Shown here piece by piece: positions 1-11,910 of a DNA stretch of 64,000 nucleotides (position 1 is its first letter; every line of letters starts with the position of its first letter). The stretch comes from Heliocidaris erythrogramma (Eukaryota; Echinodermata; Echinoidea; Camarodonta; Echinometridae), in contig CM046868.1 of the NCBI GenBank assembly GCA_025617745.1, positions 20,770,608 to 20,834,607 of the forward strand, read 5' to 3'. Below the pieces are notes generated by a model, which was not told the DNA's origin, did no database searches, and saw only the letters and a program-made list of their open reading frames with translations. A program made the position numbers and the translations under genes.

Positions 1-539
1 GCTACGCACATGTAAAAATTGAATGCAAATCTTGATTTGAAGATGGCTGATGTAAATTTCACCCCTATTTCCAAATCGGATAATATCACAAAAACAAAGG
101 AAAACTAGAAACTTTAACATGATTAATGATATTGTGAAAGATGACTCTCATAGGATGATGATATTGATAATAATGATCATATTCACGATTGTGATGATTT
201 CAAACTTGTCCAAGTATCTTCAATTCCCCTATTACTAAGTGGAATAGCGCCCCTTCATAGGTTCAGTTTTCTGGGCGATATTTTGAAAAGTGCTTGAAAT
301 GGCATTAAAAGTGTGCAAAATGAAATAGGGACGATTTGGAGCATTTCTAAATTTTGCGCATGCACGGATGTATGCGTACGCACACGTTTAACGAAATGAT
401 GCTGATATTAACCATGCCAATTATGAAAGAGGAGTGACATTTCGTTATGAAGTAATGACCATAAGTTAATTTTCACAAAATGGCACCTGGATGACGTCAG
501 GATAACCTGATGACCTGGAAAAAGATGCGGGAACTTGAC

Positions 540-790
540 CTTATTAGGACTGATCTGATTAGATTGTGGGGTACTTAGGTCAAAGGTCAAGGTCACGGTC
601 ACAGAGGCCAATTTCTGAAATTGCAGGTGTTAGCCTAGTTCTCGCGATAACTCAAGAACCATTTGAGGTATGAACTTCAAACTTAGTGCTAGTAATAAGT
701 ATGTAACACCATATTTCAAGAACAGTTTGAGCCATCGACTGAATTTAGGCGGAGGCATGTAGGAGACGCAGTCGCATTCATCTTGTTCAG
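540..790 (-). repeat. Dispersed repeat with DR1 motif, reverse copy
   Basis: This is the reverse-orientation relative of the repeat at 13953-14697. It shares the stretch on loss of tone (CAATTTCTGAAATTGCAGGTG) region, the 'aactcaagaaccatttgagg' block and a terminal segment with GCGGAGGCAT. Positions 577-589 read AGGTCAAAGGTCA, a perfect direct repeat of AGGTCA spaced by one base (DR1). Confidence 0.6.
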
Positions 791-826
791 CTGCTTTTTC
801 TCTCCTTGAATCCTCTCCTTACCCAG

Positions 827-1003
827 AGTGAGTCATCGTCCTCTTCAACTGGTGAAGCATTAAACACTGATGCAGAGTCAGCCATTCAAGCACAGTTAAG
901 AGAACGTGAAGAATCTCAACCTACTCAAGAGACGGAACACTCTCAGAATGAGACTTCAAAGGAACACTCTCAGAATGAGACTTCAAAGGAACAAGTGAAT
1001 TGA
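827..1003 (+). CDS. Candidate terminal exon, Ser/Glu/Gln-rich C-terminus (partial)
   Basis: A pyrimidine-rich tract ends in a plausible splice acceptor (CTTACCCAG at 818-826). It is followed by 58 open codons and TGA at 1001-1003. The peptide is hydrophilic: a serine run (SESSSSSTGE), then Glu/Gln-rich sequence, then a 9-residue unit EHSQNETSK present twice because 27 bases are tandemly duplicated near 939-992. It would be the last exon of a plus-strand gene whose other exons lie left of the window. No domain is recognised. There is no initiator ATG, so it is not a stand-alone gene. A chance open frame in low-complexity DNA is a real alternative. Confidence 0.3.
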   Translation, partial: SESSSSSTGEALNTDAESAIQAQLREREESQPTQETEHSQNETSKEHSQNETSKEQVN

Positions 1004-2285
1004 AATGCTGGACAAGCCATTAGAAAGGAACTATGGATATTCTTCATGCTGCGCTGATTGAAACACTGACCTTTAATTGTTTGAAAGAAAGTGGATTCTT
1101 ACTGCTAAAAGGATAATAGAACAAAGGGAGACAGAGAGATAAGGATTTCCCAAACTGATCGTTTTGGGTGATATTAATTTCTTTTATAAATGTTCATGAT
1201 CGACACCTTGGAAGTAAGAAAGTATTATGACATCACATTTGACTAACGTGTACAGATTTTAATTGTTTGCTTGGTGAGGCATGACATCATTTTATACAAA
1301 CAGTTTTATGTGTAAGTATATCAAGTACAAAATCTAATGTATCATTTGTTTCAGTTTTTTTATAAACCTTAGGACAACTTTTATTAACCTTAGGACATCT
1401 TTTATTCTCAGAAAACTCTCCTCCTAGGATAATCCCTCTGACAACTGCTCTCCCTTGGGAAAACTATAAAGTGATTACCATCGGGGGGGTTTAGTAGGCA
1501 GTAGGAGCTCTTCTTAGACTTGCTTGGATCAAAGCCAGTGCACTTAACGGGATATGCCACCAGGCAGCCGTGGGAAAAGTCTGGATTGCGTAGCCCCCAT
1601 TCACTCGTACACACAGTTTGTGCGTCAAATGCGTCCGTCAGACTGCTAGGATTACATTTCGGACTGCACAAAGCAGACCGAATCTTGCACGAGAGCTCGA
1701 GCTCAGGAAGAGCGTGCATGTTGCGCAGCGACCAGTCTGTCCAAAGTTTGCGCACCGCGGGGCAACGGCATGATCAGGTAACGACATAGAGATCCTGTCT
1801 ATTATAGGATCTCTATGGGTAACGATCACGGTGCCCTCTCGCGGCATAAAAACGTTGTCAATCTGTGGTTTTACGAGCTTTTCAGAATCAAATCGACCAC
1901 AGCTCCAGTGTATATTTTTGGCTGTTTAAAGGAGATGGGGCAGGACCCCTGTGCATATTATGTAATGTATGTACACTCTTGCAAATTTCATTATCCAGTG
2001 TTTGGTGGTGTAAAACTTCGAACTGAATCCAGTAGAATTACTTGTTCGTCACCACATGATAATTCCATTTTACATGTTTAAAATTTGAAGGCTGCTTTTG
2101 TTCCATTTGCATTTTCATAAGTAATACAGTTTTTGACATGGGCAGTGATGCACATGTATTATGTCCTAATTATCAGTTGCAGTCATGTCATACAACATTG
2201 AGTATTAGTTAGGTATATAGACAACTCCTCATGGGAAATGGTGTTCACTTTTTTATAAACACGTGGATCCCTATTAAAGTAAAAT
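1004..2285. other. No gene seen; small hairpin
   Basis: Mostly unique-looking non-coding sequence. A GC-richer patch at about 1400-1850 has overlapping short frames on both strands with no recognisable protein. A short perfect palindrome built of CATAGAGATCCT and its complement lies at about 1786-1818. Confidence 0.4.
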
Positions 2286-2289
2286 TTAA

Positions 2290-3290
2290 CGCTGAAAACG
2301 AATCCATCAACTGATTTTTGAAAATCGGTGCCCAAAGTGCCCAAATTAGGCCATTTGGGTACTCATTGTAAAAGTCATATTTCACACACAGGGGCTAAGA
2401 AAAGTTAGAATCATATAACATTTTGTTTCTGCTGTATTCTCTTAATGACAAATTAACTAGATAACCTTAGAAATACCAAAGAGGGGCCATTTTTTTTAAA
2501 ATGGGCCTTCCCCCCCCCCCCATTGTTATCCAACTTTTCATTATGTAGGCCAAATTGAGTGAAATATCATTATTTTGTGTGAGTTGGTCAAGTCCAAACG
2601 TACGTGCTGTCCTTGGATAAATGACGGCTGATATATATAAATTAGGTGCCCACAACGTTACAAAGTGGGCCCATTGGTTATTTTGTTTGAAAGGTGACAG
2701 TGTTGAGCCAGTGCTTACGTTGATATTCTAGCGTGCTACTCATCCTCACTTCTTGCTAGAAATGATGTCATTGACTGACTTTTTAAAGTACTTGCAGGTG
2801 CCCAAAGTGCCCAAAATTGGGCCTTTTGGGTACCCATTTTAAAATTAAGATTATTTCACCCAGAGAGGCTTAGAATAGTTGAAATGATATATATTTATTG
2901 TTTCTGAATTATTCTATTAATGAAATGTTAACCAAATAGAACCTTAAAAATACAAAATAGGAGCCGTTTTCCTTGAAAATGGGTCCATTGTTGTTTAAAG
3001 TTTTCATCAGAGTACCCAGTTTTAGCGAAATGGCTTTATTTTGTCATCTGAGTTAGTTAAGTACTAATATGAATACGGACCTAGGTCAATTTGGTTTCCA
3101 AAAGTGGAGCATGGGCCAAATGTGCCCCCCCCCCCATCAGACAGTGCCCATATCGAATAGTTACTGGGTTCAAGCCCAGTTAATATTTGCTTGCATATCA
3201 CAATACTATGGCCCACTCAGATATGTTGGCTACATATTAATCAGAAAATTGTGCCCACGTTGTATTTGTGAAAGAAAGACCTTACAGACT
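2290..3290 (+). repeat. Two diverged direct copies of a ~470-base unit
   Basis: The block GGTGCCCAAAGTGCCCAAA followed by TTTGGGTAC occurs near 2328 and again near 2800. In both places it is followed by similar sequence: an acacaggggctaag/agagaggcttag motif, a TTTCTG..ATTCTnTTAATGA motif, and a poly-C or GGGCC-rich end. This is an old tandem or paired insertion of one repeat family. Confidence 0.6.
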
Positions 3291-3299
3291 GCGGGATAG

Positions 3300-4160
3300 G
3301 TGAGCCTCGTATAGAATAATCTACACGGTAAAGTTAAGTGTTGATCAGTATTAGTTACATTTTCCTGTATAAAGGAGAGACATTTGCTCTGTAACCTGCA
3401 AATATTTGTAGTATCCTCTTTTTTCACTTTTAAAAATGCAATGTTCGCTAGAAATGTTTCTTCAGGTATTACAAAAAAAGAATAAAGTCTCACGTTCCCA
3501 TTGAAATCTTTTGTTATTCATATTATCGTACTACATGTACCCCGGACATGTACATGTATGTTGTATGAGCCATGTTGATGACTTGTCACCAATTATTGTT
3601 AAGTTAACTTCCTATTAAAGTACAATCACTTTCAAAAGGATCCTTTCAAGCATGAAATAAATGTGTCAATGATAAAGGAATTTATTTGTCATCAATAATT
3701 GTTTGATACGGAGGACGCTTACCCCATTTGTATTTTACTCTTTAGTTGCCATTAATTCATGTTTATTATTCTTGATTTTGAATGTCAATCTTTATTTCTT
3801 TAGACGAAGCTTATAACATTAATTTTTTTTAATAAGAACAAGAGATTTTTCTATTACTGAAGAAAACTTTTATGTCGTCTATATTTAATAGGGTTTTAAT
3901 TATTTTCCAAGATACACTACACTAACAAGATGATTTGGAATTAGACGGTTGATTTGGTCAATATTTATTTTCAAATAACGCCATTTGTATTCATATCGCA
4001 GCTTCAAAGAGATTTCTTTAAATCTGTTCTTTGTGCATAGCCAATATGATATCAAACTCTTAATGCAAATATGAATGGTTTTGTTTCTATATTTTATCTC
4101 TAAATATTCATGTTGAGGAAAGCATTTAACTTAAAATGAGATTTACCCCTTTTTCAATAT
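3300..4160. other. No feature seen
   Basis: AT-rich sequence without a coding frame, strong repeat or RNA signature that I can support. Confidence 0.4.
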
Positions 4161-4161
4161 C

Positions 4162-4590
4162 TTGTTTATCCCTTTCAGGACAGGAATTATTCAAGGGCTA
4201 AATTGATCACATTTCGTTCTTCAAATTGGCAACACTAAAATTTTTCTTTTAGGGCTACATGGTTCTAATATGGTGTAATGTCTTTGAAAAAAATATACAG
4301 GGCTACAAATTTTGTCGACAAGTTGAAAAATTGCCAATTTTGATTTTAAAAAATGATTTTGAACCTCTCAATGTGTTGCCAATTTAAGAATTTTAAAGCT
4401 TATTCTTGTTTTTAAAATTCCTGGCATTAAACGCAATATGGTCTTGCAACAAAAATGGACATAGTACGGTATATGCAGAAAAGTTTGCTCTTTCCACACA
4501 ATGCATCTGGTATATTTTTTAGAGCTCTGAATCAAAAGTTATTGAGCCAAACCACAAAATGTGGTCAATTGTCTTGAAAGAGTTATACTA
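4162..4590 (+). repeat. Dispersed repeat family A, copy 1
   Basis: It begins near CCTTTCAGGACAGGAATTAT and ends near the block about a GAGCCAAACCACAAAATG motif and CAATTGTCTTGAAAG. The same element recurs at 11290-11515 (truncated) and 16556-16946, all in the same orientation. Its ends (AACCCTTTCAG... and ...AAAGGGTT in the 16.5 kb copy) suggest a short terminal inverted repeat, so it is probably a non-autonomous DNA transposon. Confidence 0.65.
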
Positions 4591-4599
4591 ATGTCTTTT

Positions 4600-5640
4600 T
4601 ATATCCAATTTAGGTTCTCTAATAAAAAATGTTTTCATTGTACAACAATGATTAATATGATCGTATCATGGCGATTTCCAAGAAAACTATTTGCACAAAG
4701 ATGATATATTTTTTCGAAAAGGCCTACGTGCATATTTAACAGTTTAACATTACTTATTTAAAAAAAAAAAACGATTAACTTGTGCCCTTTCAAATCATTT
4801 TCAAGTCATATTTAAATAGTATACACATTGTATGTAATTAACCAAAAATTGAGTTAACATCAATACTTTCCATACATGAAATTGTAGAAATTACATGATA
4901 TACCATTGTTTCTTTCTACGAACTATCCTATCGGATCATGTGCAAGTGGTATCCTATCAGAAACTGTGCCCAAAGGTACACTTTGAATATATATTTAATG
5001 CTATTTATTTTTTATTTACAGAACAATTGTTGATTACTTCCTGATTAGTATTTGCGCGAGCAAGAACGGAAGTTTCTGTGTTGTGTTAAAGTATATTGTG
5101 ATGAATTTTGAAGACAGTGAACATGAGTAATGTCAAATTATTTCCTAATTTTATTATGAACAACCTGGTTAGTCAATGTTTTCTTAAACTTATAATATGT
5201 ATTGTACAGTATATACCATATCGCAGCATTAGGAAAGGTTTTTTTCTGATACAACATTAAGCTCTATAAGGATTATAACAAAATTACAGTCATTTCCAAC
5301 CCCAAAATATGCTGCCTGAGATAAAATAGTTCACCCAACCGGCATGAAGTGGTCAATTATTCCTTAATTCAGTGTTTGTCTCGTTAAGCTTTGCTCTTCA
5401 AATTTCATATCATAGAGATCTAAATGATTTATAAGCTGTATGTTAGGTTAGAAAGGCCTATACATTTACAGCAGCACTTATTTTCACGTGTTCGATGGTT
5501 ATTCCAAAAAGAATTGTGATTGAAGGGGGGAAAAAGCTATCAATGCAGCCTCTTCAGTTGTGAAAAAATGCTATCCTGGGCCCTGGCTAAAATTTATACA
5601 AACTACACATATATACAAAATATTAATATGTTTACATAGC
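4600..5640. other. No feature seen
   Basis: AT-rich non-coding sequence with no supported gene or repeat. Confidence 0.4.
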
Positions 5641-5945
5641 TGTAGAGGCGTCGTGGTCTAGTGGATACGTCACCGGAATGTGGCTCACATGGTTCGCGGT
5701 TCGAATCCGGACACGGCGCTAATGTCCTTTGGCAAGACATTCATCTACATTGCCACTCTCCACCCAGGTGAAGTAAATGGGTACCCGGTAGGAAGAAATT
5801 CCTTGAATGCCTTAGCGCCTATCATGGCAGCTCGGCTAAAGCCGGGGTAATAATGTGATACTTTGTATTGCGCCTTGTATCCTTTGGAAAAAGGCGCTAT
5901 ATAAATCCTGATATTATTATTATTATTATTATTACTACATGTATT
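5641..5945 (+). mobile_element. tRNA-derived SINE
   Basis: The head has a pol III A-box-like TGGTCTAGTGG (5654-5664) and a B-box GGTTCGAATCC (5698-5708), spaced as in a tRNA. A tRNA-unrelated body follows, then a 3' tail GGCGCTATATAAAT and an (ATT)n run at about 5913-5935. The tail resembles the 3' end of the LINE at 49785-49835, which fits mobilisation by that type of LINE. The acceptor stem of a true tRNA is absent, so this is a SINE and not a tRNA gene. Confidence 0.8.
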
Positions 5946-7400
5946 ATACATTGTACATGTAAGTCAGAGTTGGGTTTTTTTTTTTTTTTTTTTGTTTGGG
6001 GGGGGGGGTAATTTTCTGCTATTCATACCCAGTACCGCAGCATTTATTTTGCTAAGGACGTACTTATTGAAGATTTATAGCAATTTCCAAGAAGACCCTT
6101 GGCAGAGTGGTAGAGTAATGTTTCAAGCAATCAAGTTCATTTCGACTATTCAATCTATTGGATTTTAAGCCTACATGTTAAAAGAACACTTTCAAATGAG
6201 CATTATTTGTCTAGTCGAGAAAGGGGGGTTCCTGTGCACCATCAAGATACATTTTTTAAACCAACTTTTTTATAATGCCTGAAGTGTTTAGTTAATGAAT
6301 TTTGATGTTCCCATTGCCAAATCGTGTCCCATGGGGTTCAAAATCGGCCATTTGGAGGGCCATCTTGAATTTTGATGAAATTACATAATTAGCATATTTT
6401 TTTAATTAGACATGCATGAATAAATAAAACAGCTTTTTTTTAGTAATAATAGAATGAGGAATCGATTCAGGGAGTTATTTTTGTGATTTGAGTAACCTGC
6501 ATTCCACAAATTATTAAAAAGTGTTGAAAAAAGTGATAAAATTTGCACAAAAAACGTGCATCCTAATGTCATCTTGTTTTTCAACTAGTAAAAACAATGA
6601 CAACGTGCAAAGTTTTACTAAAATATGTTGAGAGGGATATAATCATGATTTTCATGCATAAATTTACACATATACCTTAAAATGTACCAGTATGGTCAGC
6701 TTAATGACACCTCTTAGATTAGGAAATACATGCGTTTCCATGCACAATATTGTGTGCGAAACCCCATAGACTTCTGTGCGTTAGTAGCGGCACAGTTGAG
6801 ACGCTTTACCAGCATGATTGGCAAGAGTTATACGTTATGTTATGTGAATAAATGCACGGAATTCAATTTGATTTTTTACAATATACATGGAGTGCTTTGT
6901 AGTGCTTGATGTTTTATACTCAAAGACAGTAAAATTAATCATTTGAGACCAAATCAAACATAGATACATATTGCAGTGGATGAGGGGAACGATTCTGTGC
7001 TTGTCTTGACGGTTAGTCTATCTGTTTCTCAGTCATGAGCTCCCATACATAAGTTAATGACATCTTTTGAGTTGGAAAAGTGCTTTTTCCCTTATATTTT
7101 GTTTTGAAAATATATACATTATGCAATATAGTTGTATAATAGAGAGTCAACAGTTATCAAGATGATAATGTATTTTTAATTTAAACATCTTATCCCACAA
7201 TGCTTGATACTGACAGCAGTTTTCCCACCAAGTTTTGTAATTGATGATTGGTCCATGGGGTTTGATGATAAAAATCTTTCAATTATATATTATGACATTT
7301 TGAAAATTTTACTGGGAATGATTTGATGAAATCAATAGCGTATATAGTTTTCGAGTAATGGAGATGATTATCTCAAAATTAACTAAGATGTCAGATTAGA
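5946..7400. other. No gene seen; poly-T and poly-G runs
   Basis: AT-rich sequence. A T-run followed directly by a G-run lies at about 5973-6009. A weak tRNA-like phrase (TTGGCAGAGTGGTAGAG) near 6100 lacks a convincing B-box. Confidence 0.4.
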
Positions 7401-7403
7401 GAC

Positions 7404-7870
7404 ATGACAAAGGGAAAGAAGATGCAGAGACGGAGAGAGACAGACAGTGAGAAAACGAGAGGAGAGGTTAAGAGAGATAGAGAGGGAGGGGGAGAAAGAC
7501 GGAAGAGAGGATGCAGAGGCAGGCAGTGGGAGACGGAGAAAAGAGGGATAAAGGACGTCGGTGGAAGAGGGGTGACTGAGAAGGACGGGGAGAGAAAGTA
7601 GCGGAGAAGAGAAGGCAAGGCAAAACGGAAGGAAAGAGAGACGGGGATGATTAAGGGCAAAGGACAGTCAGAGAGAGAAACAGAAAAACAAGCAGAGAGA
7701 GGGTAGAGATAGAGAGGGGAGGAATAGGGGAAAAGAGGAAGAACAGATACAGGGAGTTAGAAATAGAGAGAGGGAGAATTGAGAAAGGAAAGGGGTAGAA
7801 GTGTGCAAGAGACAAGAACAGAGAGAGAGAGAGAGCGAGGTGAGATGTGAGAGGAGAGATGAAGATACTG
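7404..7870 (+). repeat. Polypurine (GA-rich) tract, about 470 bases
   Basis: Nearly all A and G on the plus strand, in degenerate GAGAGA/GGAGAA units with scattered C and T. The open frames on both strands across it (Arg/Glu/Lys-rich or Ser/Leu-rich) follow from composition alone. Long mirror-like purine tracts of this kind can form triplex DNA. Confidence 0.8.
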
Positions 7871-8049
7871 CTCAAAACAGGATGATGTCAACAAACTTAC
7901 GCATAATACTCTTAGTACGAGTAATCACAGTATGCAAGTATACTATAACCAACCATCATAAAACATGATAATATCAAAGAAAAAAATGGGGAAAGAAACA
8001 TCTAGCAAACAATTTAGATAAATTAGAAAATTTGAAGGAATTATAATTA

Positions 8050-8280
8050 TTATGAATATCTTCATAGGCGTATAGGGGGTAATGGACTGCATCACCCCAA
8101 GAATGTGAGATTACCTATAATGGCGCAATGTGTGTACCAAATTTCATGAGCTTTGGTCGAAAACTGAGAAAGTAGTTCGATCCGCAAGATTTGCAACAGA
8201 CCCGACCGACCGCCCGCCCAACCGTTGACTGATTCCTATATACCCCCTTCAAACTTCGTTTGGCTGGGGTATAAATATAC
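8050..8280 (+). repeat. Dispersed repeat of echinoderm type
   Basis: Contains ACCAAATTTCATGAGCTTTG, 'aaactgagaaagtagttcga', a run of GACCGACC-type units and ends in CTTCGTTTGGCTGGGGTATAA. I recognise this arrangement from sea urchin genomic sequence. The recognition is from memory and was not searched. Confidence 0.5.
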
Positions 8281-8424
8281 AGTATGTATGTGGAGGCAAT
8301 TTCATTTACTTTGTATATAGTCACTTAGTTCTCTATATATAGTGCCAATCTACAATTTAACATACAATAAAAACAAATCAAAGACACGTGAGAAGGTACA
8401 AATGTGTGAGTCTTTAACAGGCTT

Positions 8425-8430
8425 TTTATT
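8425..8430 (-). terminator. Candidate poly(A) signal
   Basis: AATAAA on the minus strand, about 310 bases downstream of the stop codon of the candidate terminal exon at 8738-8819. AT-rich DNA gives such hexamers often by chance. Confidence 0.25.
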
Positions 8431-8737
8431 AGTCATTTACATATATCAGCAGTGTCAATATGATGTTAAAACAATAGAATGCGCATTCAGAGCAGTCAAG
8501 GAATGACATAAAGGAACAAGTAGCTAGCACAATATTTATAGATTACTACCTACATAACTATAAATTTCAACAAGGGATTTTACACATATGCAAATCCTCC
8601 ATTGTTTTTGTTGTGATGAGTGTGTTATGTTTCATACCATAAATCATATTTACTGCCTTCCCCCTCTCCCCTCAAAAAAAAGTTTGAGGGCAGGCTATAA
8701 ATCCACTCCCTAGTGCATCCAACACAGGCAAGCGAAA

Positions 8738-8819
8738 TTACATCTCTATTTCATGTAGCTCCTCATCCATATATTTAGCAGCATGTAGACAGGGCAAGTC
8801 TAAGACATTCAGACCACTC
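8738..8819 (-). CDS. Candidate terminal exon, minus strand (partial)
   Basis: On the minus strand a good acceptor (TTTTGTCTTCAG) ends at 8820. It is followed by 1 + 78 coding bases and TAA at 8738-8740. The peptide ends KYMDEELHEIEM, an acidic non-repetitive C-terminus. The frame stays open upstream of the acceptor, so the ORF itself is longer (to 8968) but with less protein-like sequence. No family recognised. A possible poly(A) signal lies at 8425-8430. It could be the last exon of an unseen gene, or chance. Confidence 0.25.
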
Positions 8820-9207
8820 CTGAAGACAAAAGACCCATTGCAACCAGTTATCATGCTTAAAATAATTCTCATGTCAGATTCAGTAACATAAATTACACCC
8901 AAATTAGAATATACATGTATGACTATATTGGACTTGCCCATCAAATAATGGTTACTTTCTATTCCCATGCGCGTTTAGTGTCATTCCAAATGCAATACAT
9001 GTAGATGAAAAACAAAACAACAAAATTTGAAAAATGGTCAGAAGGCTAACAAAAATTATAACATAAGAACTGAAAATACAAGCATATATGGAACTCCAAA
9101 GCCATTGACTTCAGGCTAAAGCAATTACATACATGTATATGTCAATATAGGCAACTGCAGATTAATAATATTAGGTACATTTATTTGAGGTGTTGACATT
9201 ATCACAA

Positions 9208-9283
9208 CTATTTGAATGATTCCTGCTCAATGTCTCGAAGAAAATTGTTATTTGTCGCTATGTTGGGCATCCAATAGTGTTGC
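9208..9283 (-). CDS. Candidate alternative terminal exon, minus strand (partial)
   Basis: A pyrimidine-rich acceptor (ATCTCTTTGTAG) is followed by G plus 24 open codons and TAG at 9208-9210. The peptide ends FLRDIEQESFK. It enters in the same phase as the candidate exon at 8738-8819, so the two could be alternative 3' ends of one transcript. Exon 7 of MAEA (ends in phase 2) is also phase-compatible, but nothing else links them. No family recognised. Confidence 0.2.
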
Positions 9284-9289
9284 CTACAA

Positions 9290-11185
9290 AGAGATATTGA
9301 GAGGTGATAATTTTGAAGGAAAAAAGAATTTTCTTCATTACCTCCAGTTGCCTTTGAATAAATAGGAACTTAATCTAAATGTACAGCAACTAATCCCTTG
9401 TTGCTAAATCCCTTGCTGCTAATCTCTCTGGCAACTCTTGAGCATTAATTGCAGTTTCCACTCCGAAGTTGCTGCACTGCGGAGCTTTCATTAATTAGTC
9501 TTGGGGAATCTGAGGACCATTTTTTTTTTTTTTCATTTTTAAAATATTACATTTCGTTTCTTAACTACTGGATGTTATCTGTCATAAATGGCTTGATCTA
9601 AATATGTTACTTTTCAGAAATGTCAACAAAACAGGAAATATTTCCTGTGTAGTAGATTAACATGTTAGATTTAACAGAATGGATTTCATTTGATTTACTT
9701 GGGATTAAAGATAATTGCATATTATACATAATTATCCAAAAGGGTCATTTATGTAGGAAAAACAAACTAGTTAGAATAATTTCAAGTAAAATTTAAATGA
9801 AATTTTAATGAGATATTGGACCATGCAAATACAGTACATTACCCTGCCAAAAATGCATTTTCCATAGAAAATTTATGACTTTGACCAACAAAAAAATAAA
9901 TCTCAGATCACAATATAATAATGCCCATGAAAAATATACACAATATGACATAGCATGTGAAGGTGCAACATTCGATCTGAAATGCTCAAGCATTCATGTT
10001 AAGGAATAATTCTCTCAGTGGAAAAATTAAACAGGATCCGTGGAAAATTCACCCACGAAAATGTAACAAAGGAAGGAACCCCTTGAAACATAATTTTTGT
10101 CAATGCGTTGAAATGCAGAGAGGGCCAAGTAGCCCTTAAATTTAAAAAAAAAAAAAAAAAAATCACCCTAAAGCTGAAGATGGGACATAGTAATGAAATA
10201 CACAAATGGAACGAAACGTGACAAATAAACTTGTTTCATTATCAGTGACAACAGCGATGAGAAAAATATTTGTTATATTACATCAAGATTTGTGAGGATT
10301 TTGAGAAAAATATATGTATGTGTGAATCTTGCAATAGCCATTTCAAATATGCTCCGAGCCAAACCACATAATCATATGGCCACTCACTGCTACATGTTAT
10401 GTATGCTAGGACCATCGATCTCTACCACTGGATAAAGCAACGCCATCTTGGGCTCGCAGGAATACACTGCGCTGTACTATTTCAATACAAATTTATGCAT
10501 TGTTAGAATCAAATAATTAAGCACTGTGAAGTATTTTTCCATACATTAACTGCACAAACGGGCAAAACAAGTTTATTCTTACAAATTCTACAGGAGATTT
10601 AATATTTTGATTTGATTTGATTTATTTCTGCATTTTTCCACATATACAAAGCATAATTGATATACAATAAATGAACGGAACATAGTAATACAATACATGA
10701 TAATATAATAATCAATAAAAAGAATATATACTTTGACGTAACAAATTATGGAAAGCTAAAGCTAACTAAAGGAAAACAAAGGTTTGATGAGGAAAAAATG
10801 CAGGTTTCCATCATAAGCATATAGTTTGACTGGGATGGGAGCCTTGAGATGATTTTATATGATTTTTGGACATTGTAACGGTTTATTAATTAAAAAAAAC
10901 ACAGAAAAAAGAAAAAGAAAAAGAAAAGAAATGAAAAAAAAAAGAGAAAAAGAAAAATACATCTGCAGTTTCGGGCGTATGGAAGTAAAAGTAAAAGTGT
11001 GTGCACGTGAGTTATATGACAATCAGTACAGTATAACGTATTTTCAATCACAAATCTAATCGTATCTTTTGCATAGCAGTACACTGGGATCGTCCTCAGT
11101 ACAGTGCCCCACGTATTGTGAGTATAGAATTGATTTGATTTGGTTTGGTTTGCTACACATAACCCAATAAATTAAGGAGGGAGAA
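9290..11185. other. No gene seen
   Basis: AT-rich sequence with poly-A/T runs (9520-9545, 10142-10162) and a short Lys/Arg-coding A/G-rich stretch at 10895-10960 that is compositional. A G-run follows at about 11190-11210. Confidence 0.4.
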
Positions 11186-11289
11186 AGGGGTGGGGGGGGG
11201 GGGGGGGGGTGGAATGAATGGTTAGAGATAAGAAGGGATAGTAGGCCTAACGCAGGCAGGAGAAATAAGCTGAAGGAGAATATCATGTT

Positions 11290-11515
11290 AACCTTTTTAG
11301 GACAGGAATTATTTAAGGGCTAAATTGATCACATTTTGTTCTTCAAATTGGCAACAATAGTATTTTCTTTTAGTGCTACATGGTTCTAATAAGGTGTAAT
11401 GTCTTGGAAAACAATTTACATGGTTAGCAAGTTTGTCAAAAGTTGAAAAAAATTGCCAATTTTGATTAAAAAAAGATTTTGAACCTCTCAATGTGTTGCC
11501 AATTGAAGGATTTTA
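11290..11515 (+). repeat. Dispersed repeat family A, copy 2 (truncated)
   Basis: Starts at CCTTTTTAGGACAGGAATTAT and follows the 4.16 kb copy up to the 'atgtgttgccaatt' block, then stops. The right half of the family A element is missing. Confidence 0.65.
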
Positions 11516-11910
11516 TCAGATAGAGAGAAAGACGGTAATAATATAAGAGAAGGTCACCTGAGAAAGATATGAATCGGGAGGACTTAAGAAGCCAAAATGA
11601 AAGAGAGAAGGATGCTCCCATCCTTCGGGGTTATGAAACTTATCAAGGAGACAGAGTGAATGAAAAAGAACTGGAGATGAGAGTGACCACATCAAGAACA
11701 AGACAGAGAGACTGTGGATATAAGAATGGACCAGGACCAAGGAGATACCACCGATCAGCCTATAATGACAGACAAATGGAAGGAAGGATTGATGGGGCTA
11801 TATAATGAACGTTAAATTTTAGATTATGGGAAAATGTTGTGATAAAGCAAACTTATATAGAGCTGTGGATTAACGAAGGAGAAGGGGAAAGAGAGAGAGA
11901 GAGAAAATGA
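11516..11910 (+). repeat. Purine-rich segment
   Basis: A/G-biased sequence with GAGA units. It contains a 78-codon frame of no recognisable character (11569-11805). It resembles the 7.4 kb purine tract but is more diverged. Confidence 0.4.

Noticed and set aside
5641-5715. tRNA gene
   Set aside because: A and B boxes are present but the acceptor stem does not pair, and a SINE body with an (ATT)n tail follows.
7391-7875. Arg/Glu-rich plus-strand and Ser/Leu-rich minus-strand frames
   Set aside because: Products of the polypurine tract. No start context, domain or splice signal.
8738-8968. 76-codon minus-strand frame as a stand-alone gene
   Set aside because: Only the part after the acceptor at 8820 looks protein-like, so at most a terminal exon is listed, with low confidence.
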